Shown here one piece after another: positions 11,973 through 17,320 of a DNA stretch of 17,320 bases. Under the pieces are notes generated by a model, which did not search any database, was not told where the DNA came from, and was given only the letters and a program-made list of their open reading frames with translations. The position numbers and the translations under genes were made by a program. How positions within the stretch are numbered: position 1 is the stretch's first letter; the number at the start of each line of letters is the position of its first letter. Origin of the DNA: Actinomycetes bacterium (GTDB taxonomy: Bacteria; Actinomycetota; Coriobacteriia; Coriobacteriales; JAEZXW01); assembly GCA_023419515.1 (NCBI GenBank), contig JAEZXW010000050.1:1-17320 (forward strand). Reading direction: 5' to 3'.

Positions 11973-14621
11973 ATGAATGCCAGCGCAATGGCTGCGTCGC
12001 GATTTGAAAACTCATTTAAGAACATCATGGCTGCCTGGGGTGGCCTGGTGTTTTATATGCTCATCAACTTTATTAATCGCAGTGTTTTTGCGCAGCAGCT
12101 TTCTCAAGACTACCTGGGTTTACAAAGCTTGTTCTCGAGCGTGCTCACTATCCTTTCTTTGGCTGAGCTTGGCGTCGGCTCAGCAATTACCTATGCCCTC
12201 TATAAGCCAATAGCTCATGACGATACCAAGCAAATTGCTATCATTATGGCCTTTTTTAGAAAGGCATATATTGCTATCGGTGTTGTTATCTTAGTGCTCG
12301 GTGCTCTGCTCACCCCCTTTATCACGCTTATCATTTCGGGTACTCCCGATATCAACCACTTGCATCTTTATTTTTATCTGTTTGTTTTTAATACAGGTAT
12401 ATCGTATTTCTTTAGCTATAAAGCAATCTTAATTACTGCTTACCAGCGTGAATATGTAGTAAATATCGTTCAATATCTTGCTCTAGGTGTTATGAGCATC
12501 CTGCAGATTGCAGTACTCTTTTTGACCCAAAATTACCTCATATTTTTAGTGGTCATGATTGTTAGTACAGTAATCCAAAATGTGACTTTGGCATATCTGG
12601 CAGATCGATCGTATCCATTTTTAAGGCAACCTGTACACGATAAGCTTGATCGCGAGACTTTTGTAAGCATTCGCAACAATGTGGGTGCTTTAGTGCTTCA
12701 TCGAGTTGGTGGCATTGCAACAAGTCCGTTGACCACTGTCTTTATCTCAAGCTTTGTGGGTCTTGGTGCATCAGCTCTTTATTACAACTATTTCATGATC
12801 GAAAGTGCGCTTGAGCGTATCTTTGATAAGTTCTTTTGGGCGATTACTCCATCGATGGGTAATTTTGCTGTACTTGAAGGGCGTCAACGCGCCTTCGATA
12901 TGTTCAAGACCATCTTTTTTCTCAATGCAATGATCTATGCAGTGGTGGCATGTGGTTACATTTGCGCTGTTAACGCTTTGATTCCAGTTTGGGTGGGTGC
13001 GCAGTATCTCTTTCCGCTTTCAACCACCATCATTCTTGCTGTGATGATTTATACCTACGGCATGCGTTCTGCTGAGCAGCTTTTTACGAGTGCATACGGG
13101 CTTTATTGGCAGTCACGTTATAAGCCAGTAGCTGAGTTTGCGGTTTTTTGTGTGCTAGGCGCTATCGGTGCTCAGTTTTTTGGCGTGAATGGTGTTTTAT
13201 TAGCAGGCCTTGTAGTCAGGCTGGTGATTGCTACGCCTATTGAGGCGTACATGCTCTTTAAGCATGGTTTCGAGCGTTCGGTGTGGTTTTTTGCAAAATG
13301 GTACGTAATTTATGCTGTTGCGACAGTTGTTCTTATCGTTCCAACGTTTTTACTAGTGCAGATCTTACCACTTGAAGGGTGGGCGCTCTTTATTGCAAGC
13401 TCGATCATTGGTGGTGCGATTCCGTTTATTGGGTTTAACCTTATTTTTTATAGATTGCCCGCCTGTCGAGAAAGCCGGAAGATTCTTATGCGTGTGGTGC
13501 ATGGGATTCAGGACAGATTAGAAAGAAAAAGAGGTTCTGTGAACACAATGCATGAATTATCAGCAGATGGCACAAGCATAAACGATGATAATTGCGGTGC
13601 TGTCAGTAATGCCGATTGTGATAGCACACAGGGTGCTCAAACCGATGCTTTGCCTGAAGAGCGTCGAGATATTTCTGATGACATCCCGCTCGCCTATGCC
13701 GAGCGTATGGATCGGATCAAACAGACACAGCTCGTCATCCTTGACTCAGTTGTCGAGAGAGCATTTAAAAAACTCAATATCAATTATCAGATTACGTATG
13801 GTACTTTGCTGGGCGCAGTGCGACATAAAGGCTATATTCCTTGGGATGATGACATTGATCTCATGATCTCGGTTGAGGATTATCTTATTTTAGTAGAGCA
13901 GCATCATCGCGTACTGCCGAGCGATCAGTTCGTTAAGTCGCATCTACTCAACGTCAATAACATGATTTCATGGACGTGTGTTGGCTTAAAAAACACGACA
14001 TCAATGTCAGAAAGACATTTGCATAATGCAGGTGACTGGGGTATTTGTGTCGACATTTTCTATAAGATAGCGTTTATTCCAGAAAAGCCAGTGGATTCAC
14101 GTGGTTATCGTGATGCGCTGTCTTCGTGTCAGCCGCGTTTACAAAAGCTCATTAAAGAACACAAGCGTCTCGTTCAAAAATACTCATACATCTATGATTG
14201 TCATGCAATTTATAATAGTGCCGCACCTCGTGATTTGCTCTATCGCGCATACGCACGTTGGCAGACGCGCGAGCGTGATGACGTTAATATCCGTAAGTCT
14301 CTTAAGATTATGCGAGAAATTGCCAAACTCAGTCTTCAGGCTCAAGAGCACCCTGAGTTTGCAACGCGTGGTATGTGGCTAACTATTCCAGACTATGAGG
14401 CAATTCCCGCAGCTGATGTGGCAACTTCGATAGAGCTTGAGTTTGAAGGCAGAAAGCTATCTGCACCACAAAATTGGGCAAATGTTCTGCGAATCTTTTA
14501 TGGTGAGGGCTATATGAAGATTCCGCCTGTTGAGGAGCGTTGGAATCACTCTGCTTTTGACGATATCATCATTGATTTTGAGCGCCCATGGACTCATTAC
14601 CTTAAGGAACGCTGGACCTGA
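11973..14621 (+). CDS. Fusion of Wzx-type flippase and LicD-type phosphotransferase
   Basis: A single open frame of 882 residues with two full domains. Residues 1-500 are a polysaccharide flippase with 12-14 membrane segments. The start, RFENSFKNIMAAWGG (10-24), and YLGLQSLFSSVLTILSLAEL (47-66) with GVGSAITYALYKPI match the Gram-positive Wzx family, which moves lipid-linked repeat units across the membrane. A polar, low-complexity linker (about 510-575) leads to a LicD domain: YGTLLGAVRHKGYIPWDDDI (609-628) with the metal-binding DDDID (625-629), and near the end IFYGEGYMKIPP (841-852). LicD proteins transfer phosphocholine or related phospho-groups to glycans. The domain would face the cytosol. 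AAGGAG (11967-11972) touches the ATG directly, so the true start may be ATG 11988. The gene is visibly AT-richer than the antiporter and Wzz-like genes. Sequencing error at the junction is unlikely because the frame is continuous through a normal linker. Confidence 0.9.
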   Translation: MNASAMAASRFENSFKNIMAAWGGLVFYMLINFINRSVFAQQLSQDYLGLQSLFSSVLTILSLAELGVGSAITYALYKPIAHDDTKQIAIIMAFFRKAYIAIGVVILVLGALLTPFITLIISGTPDINHLHLYFYLFVFNTGISYFFSYKAILITAYQREYVVNIVQYLALGVMSILQIAVLFLTQNYLIFLVVMIVSTVIQNVTLAYLADRSYPFLRQPVHDKLDRETFVSIRNNVGALVLHRVGGIATSPLTTVFISSFVGLGASALYYNYFMIESALERIFDKFFWAITPSMGNFAVLEGRQRAFDMFKTIFFLNAMIYAVVACGYICAVNALIPVWVGAQYLFPLSTTIILAVMIYTYGMRSAEQLFTSAYGLYWQSRYKPVAEFAVFCVLGAIGAQFFGVNGVLLAGLVVRLVIATPIEAYMLFKHGFERSVWFFAKWYVIYAVATVVLIVPTFLLVQILPLEGWALFIASSIIGGAIPFIGFNLIFYRLPACRESRKILMRVVHGIQDRLERKRGSVNTMHELSADGTSINDDNCGAVSNADCDSTQGAQTDALPEERRDISDDIPLAYAERMDRIKQTQLVILDSVVERAFKKLNINYQITYGTLLGAVRHKGYIPWDDDIDLMISVEDYLILVEQHHRVLPSDQFVKSHLLNVNNMISWTCVGLKNTTSMSERHLHNAGDWGICVDIFYKIAFIPEKPVDSRGYRDALSSCQPRLQKLIKEHKRLVQKYSYIYDCHAIYNSAAPRDLLYRAYARWQTRERDDVNIRKSLKIMREIAKLSLQAQEHPEFATRGMWLTIPDYEAIPAADVATSIELEFEGRKLSAPQNWANVLRIFYGEGYMKIPPVEERWNHSAFDDIIIDFERPWTHYLKERWT
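13528..13550 (+). promoter_or_regulatory. Possible internal translation start for a free LicD protein
   Basis: Inside the fusion gene, at the domain linker, AAAGAGG (13528-13534) lies 4 bases before an in-frame GTG (13539) and 13 before an in-frame ATG (13548). Starting at either would yield a LicD protein of about 360 residues without the flippase. This may be a relic of two separate genes or a working second start. Confidence 0.3.
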
Positions 14622-14663
14622 GGTGCGATAGTTTTATAGCAGTGCCAACTGCGCTGTGCATTA

Positions 14664-14697
14664 GGACGATGATTTGGCTCATCGTCCCTTTTGTTCT
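14664..14697 (+). terminator. Rho-independent terminator after the flippase-LicD gene
   Basis: GGACGATGA (14664-14672) and TCATCGTCC (14679-14687) form a 9-bp stem with a 6-base loop, followed by CTTTTGTTCT. It sits between the convergent fusion gene and gdhA; on the gdhA strand the T run is missing, so it serves mainly the rightward gene. Confidence 0.85.
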
Positions 14698-14719
14698 GTG
14701 CTCCGCTTTGCTTTTATTG

Positions 14720-16075
14720 CTAGCAGACGCCTTGAGCGATCATTGCACGAGCAATCATGCTAAAACCATAAATATTTGCGCCGGCAACAAGGTCGTTTTC
14801 ACATTCTGTTTTGCGTGCAGCCTCTGAGATATTGCGGTAAATGGTTTGCATTGTGCGTTTGAGTTCAGCATCTACCTGATCGGCTGACCAAGAGAGGCGC
14901 ATTGAGTTTTGGCTCATTTCAAACCCAGAAGTTGCGACACCTCCCGCGTTTGCCGCTTTGCCAGGGATAAAGTGAACTCCGTGATCGATGAATAGGCGAG
15001 TTGCCTCAGCAGTAGTTGGCATATTGGCACCTTCTGCCACAATGCTACAGCCGTTTTTGATCAAGAGATGAGCATCGTCAAGATTGAGCTCATTTTGCGT
15101 TGCGCATGGCAGCGCGATATCGCAGGCAACACTCCAAATACGATTAGCTGCAGAGCTTGCTGCTGATGTCGGTGTAAATCTTGCATGGCTCATGCGTTTG
15201 GCATAGTCACTTACTCGACCTCGCTCGACGAGCTTGATTTCTTTCATGATGTCAAGATCGATACCGAGTGGATCATGAATCCAGCCACTCGAGTCGCTCA
15301 TCGTTATTACTTTTGCGCCCAGGGCTTGTGCTTTTTGCGCTGCAAAGAGTGCGACATTTCCACTACCTGAAATAGCTACCGTCTTATTGGCAAAAGTATC
15401 GAGTTTGTAGTCATCCAATAGAGCTTCAATACAATAGATAAGGCCATAACCAGTGGCCTCGGTGCGAATGAGTGAACCGCCAAACAAAAGATCTTTGCCG
15501 GTGAGCACTCCTGTGAATGTGTTGGTAAGGCGTTTGTATTGGCCAAAAAGATAGCCAATTTCTCGACCGCCAACGCCAATATCGCCTGCTGGCACGTCGG
15601 TATCAGGGCCGATGTGCCTAAAAAGTTCAGTCATAAATGATTGACAAAATGCCATGACTTCTCGGTCTGATTTACCTTTGGGATCAAAGTCAGAACCACC
15701 TTTGCCCCCTCCTAGCGAAAGTCCTGTGAGAGCATTCTTAAATATTTGCTCAAAACCTAAAAACTTGAGGGTATCAAGGGTCACACTAGGGTGAAAGCGC
15801 AGGCCACCTTTATAGGGGCCAAGAAGACTATTAAACTCAACGCGATAGCCGCGGTTGACTTGTACCGTGCCTTGATCGTCTATCCATGGCACACGAAACA
15901 TAATGACACGTTCAGGCTCGACTATACGCTCGAGTACTCCTTGTGCTTCAAATTCAGGATGGCGCGCGAGGTACGGTTCAATACTCGAGAGAACCTCGTG
16001 TGCCGCTTGTTGAAAGAGGGGCATATGACAGTCGCGTGCTTTGATCTGCTTAAGAATTTTTGCGCTGTATGTCAT
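14720..16075 (-). CDS. gdhA: NADP-type glutamate dehydrogenase
   Basis: A 451-residue hexameric-type glutamate dehydrogenase that interconverts 2-oxoglutarate plus ammonia and glutamate; length and motifs match the bacterial NADP-linked group (E. coli GdhA has 447 residues). The substrate site shows PYKGGLRFHP (87-96) and LGGGKGGSDFDPKGKSD (121-137), with the catalytic lysine K125. The dinucleotide site is AISGSGNVA (234-242), followed by DSSGWIHDP. The start is ATG 16075: on the minus strand AGAAAGG lies 6 bases upstream, whereas an in-frame GTG at 16093 comes before that site. It is transcribed alone, convergent with the flippase-LicD gene and divergent from purB across 151 bases. Cofactor choice is inferred from overall resemblance, not proven. 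Confidence 0.96.
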   Translation of the reverse strand: MTYSAKILKQIKARDCHMPLFQQAAHEVLSSIEPYLARHPEFEAQGVLERIVEPERVIMFRVPWIDDQGTVQVNRGYRVEFNSLLGPYKGGLRFHPSVTLDTLKFLGFEQIFKNALTGLSLGGGKGGSDFDPKGKSDREVMAFCQSFMTELFRHIGPDTDVPAGDIGVGGREIGYLFGQYKRLTNTFTGVLTGKDLLFGGSLIRTEATGYGLIYCIEALLDDYKLDTFANKTVAISGSGNVALFAAQKAQALGAKVITMSDSSGWIHDPLGIDLDIMKEIKLVERGRVSDYAKRMSHARFTPTSAASSAANRIWSVACDIALPCATQNELNLDDAHLLIKNGCSIVAEGANMPTTAEATRLFIDHGVHFIPGKAANAGGVATSGFEMSQNSMRLSWSADQVDAELKRTMQTIYRNISEAARKTECENDLVAGANIYGFSMIARAMIAQGVC

Positions 16076-16226
16076 GCTCAGCCTTTCTAACACCGCATCA
16101 CACGATAATGTGCCTATACTAACACCTTAAGCACGATCTTTTTGGTTCATTGACATGTCATCCGTGAGCGTATTGCTTGCGAGTGTGCTTTGTCTGCTTA
16201 TGCACGCCTGCGTTAAGGGAGAGCTC

Positions 16227-17320
16227 TTGATCGAACGCTATACACGCCCTTTAATGGGCAAGGTTTTTTCGACACAAACCAAGTATGAGATCTGGCAAGA
16301 GATTGAGGTTCTTGCCTGTGAAGCTCATGCCGAATTAGGAACCATCGGCATCACGCTGGAGGAGGCTCGTTGGATCAGGGAGCATGCTGCTTTTGATGCT
16401 GCTGAGATTGATGAGATCGAAAAGGTTACCAACCACGATGTTATTGCGTTTTTGACTAACATGGGATCTTACATTGATAAAGATGTCGACCCAAATGCTC
16501 CAAAACCATCACGTTGGGTTCACTATGGCATGACATCAAGTGATCTTGGTGATACTGCTATGTGCGTGCAGATTACACGTGCGATGGATATTATCATTGA
16601 GGACGTTACTCGCCTGATTGCTATTTGCAAGCGCCGTGCCCTTGAGGAAAAACGTACACTTTGTGTTGGTCGTACCCATGGTATTCATGCTGAGCCTATG
16701 ACCTTTGGTATGAAGTTTGCAAGTTGGGCTTGGGAGCTTGCTCGCGATCTTAAGCGCCTCAAAGATGCACGGACTCAGAGTGCTCGTTGTGGCGCAATCA
16801 GCGGCGCAGTTGGAACGTATTCAAATATCGATCCTTTTGTTGAGGAATACGTCTGCAAAAAGCTGGGGCTCACACCCGATCCACTCTCGACTCAAGTTAT
16901 TAGTCGAGATCATCATGCTCATGTTGCTTCAACGTTAGCGATTTGTGCTGCAACTGCTGAGCGCATTGCAACGGAGATCCGTGCTTTGCAAAAGTCAGAC
17001 ACTATTGAGGCAGAGGAGCCATTTTCTCAAGGGCAAAAAGGATCAAGCGCTATGCCACACAAGCGCAATCCTATTACTGCCGAGCGCATCTGCGGTTTAG
17101 CTCGTGTAGTGAAGGCAAATGCACAGGTTGCCTTTGATAATGTAGCGCTTTGGCACGAACGTGATATTTCGCATTCAGGAGCTGAGCGTGTCACTCAGGC
17201 AGATAGCTTTATCGCCCTTGATTACCTGCTTGGAAAGCTCGAATGGATTTTGGACGGCCTTGTGCTTTATCCCGAAGCAATGCTTGCTAATCTCAATAAG
17301 ACACGCGGCCTTATTTATTC
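16227..17320 (+). CDS. purB: Adenylosuccinate lyase PurB (3' end beyond window)
   Basis: The first 364 codons of adenylosuccinate lyase, which removes fumarate from SAICAR and from adenylosuccinate in purine synthesis and is a homotetramer in the cytosol. The start is TTG 16227, because the protein then begins IERYTRPLMGKVFS as family members do (usually MIERYSRP), and AAGGGAG (16215-16221) is 5 bases upstream. Active-site motifs are MTSSDLGDTA (102-111), GRTHGIHAEP (148-157), GAVGTYSNIDP, and the fumarase/lyase signature GSSAMPHKRNP (272-282). About 65-70 residues are missing at the window edge. The frame is also open upstream, with ATG at 16155 and 16200, but those lack both a ribosome binding site and homology to the family. 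Confidence 0.97.
   Translation, partial: MIERYTRPLMGKVFSTQTKYEIWQEIEVLACEAHAELGTIGITLEEARWIREHAAFDAAEIDEIEKVTNHDVIAFLTNMGSYIDKDVDPNAPKPSRWVHYGMTSSDLGDTAMCVQITRAMDIIIEDVTRLIAICKRRALEEKRTLCVGRTHGIHAEPMTFGMKFASWAWELARDLKRLKDARTQSARCGAISGAVGTYSNIDPFVEEYVCKKLGLTPDPLSTQVISRDHHAHVASTLAICAATAERIATEIRALQKSDTIEAEEPFSQGQKGSSAMPHKRNPITAERICGLARVVKANAQVAFDNVALWHERDISHSGAERVTQADSFIALDYLLGKLEWILDGLVLYPEAMLANLNKTRGLIY

Noticed and set aside
16076..16093. gdhA start at GTG 16093
   Set aside because: The purine-rich ribosome binding site lies between this codon and ATG 16075, so the latter is the start.
16076..16226. Longer purB start at ATG 16155 or 16200
   Set aside because: The added residues have no match to the family N-terminus, while TTG 16227 gives the expected IERYTRP and has a ribosome binding site.
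1..17320. CRISPR array, tRNA or rRNA gene, transposase, or phage attachment site
   Set aside because: Looked for by eye on both strands; no regularly spaced repeats with spacers, cloverleaf sequences, transposase motifs or flanking terminal repeats were recognised.

Overview
The window looks like a chromosomal segment from a Gram-positive anaerobe of moderate GC. Two proteins with LPxT-type sortase sorting signals, a PurE/PurB/GdhA housekeeping set and a Gram-positive style Wzx/Wzy/Wzz group point to Actinobacteria of the Coriobacteriia (Atopobium/Olsenella/Lancefieldella-like). That assignment is inferred from gene content and codon use; there is no rRNA in the window to confirm it.

Left end (1-3280): the C-terminus of one sortase-anchored surface protein, a strong terminator, then a complete 834-residue anchored surface protein with a signal peptide and three helical repeats of about 240 residues. 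It is preceded by an unusual, possibly structured leader and followed by another strong terminator. Region 3390-5134 is read leftward: a pyridoxamine/pyridoxal kinase and a small GlsB/YeaQ/YmgE-type membrane protein. They are separated by a 620-base stretch that holds a terminator, a candidate small RNA with a C-rich, anti-Shine-Dalgarno-like loop, and a possible promoter with a dyad.

Region 5376-8999 is read rightward and may be one transcript: purE (AIR carboxymutase), a HemN/HemW-like radical SAM protein and a CPA2-type cation:proton antiporter with a long charged tail. GC content rises clearly near the end of the radical SAM gene.

Region 9096-14621 is a compact polysaccharide assembly group arranged around a divergent control region (11720-11972). 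Leftward are a Wzy-type polymerase and an overlapping Wzz-like chain-length protein whose C-terminus looks like a bacterial tyrosine kinase fold that has lost its Walker A lysine. Rightward is one 882-residue protein joining a Wzx-type flippase to a LicD-type phosphotransferase. No glycosyltransferase lies beside them. I infer that the flippase moves a lipid-linked repeat unit across the membrane, Wzy polymerises it, the Wzz-like protein sets chain length and the LicD domain adds a phospho-substituent such as phosphocholine.

Right end (14664-17320): a terminator between convergent genes, gdhA (leftward) and, divergent from it, the first 364 codons of purB, which runs off the window. No tRNA, rRNA, CRISPR array, transposase or attachment site was seen. 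The most unusual items are the flippase-LicD fusion with a possible internal start, the degenerate kinase domain on the Wzz-like protein, and the small-RNA or attenuator candidate at 4396-4591.
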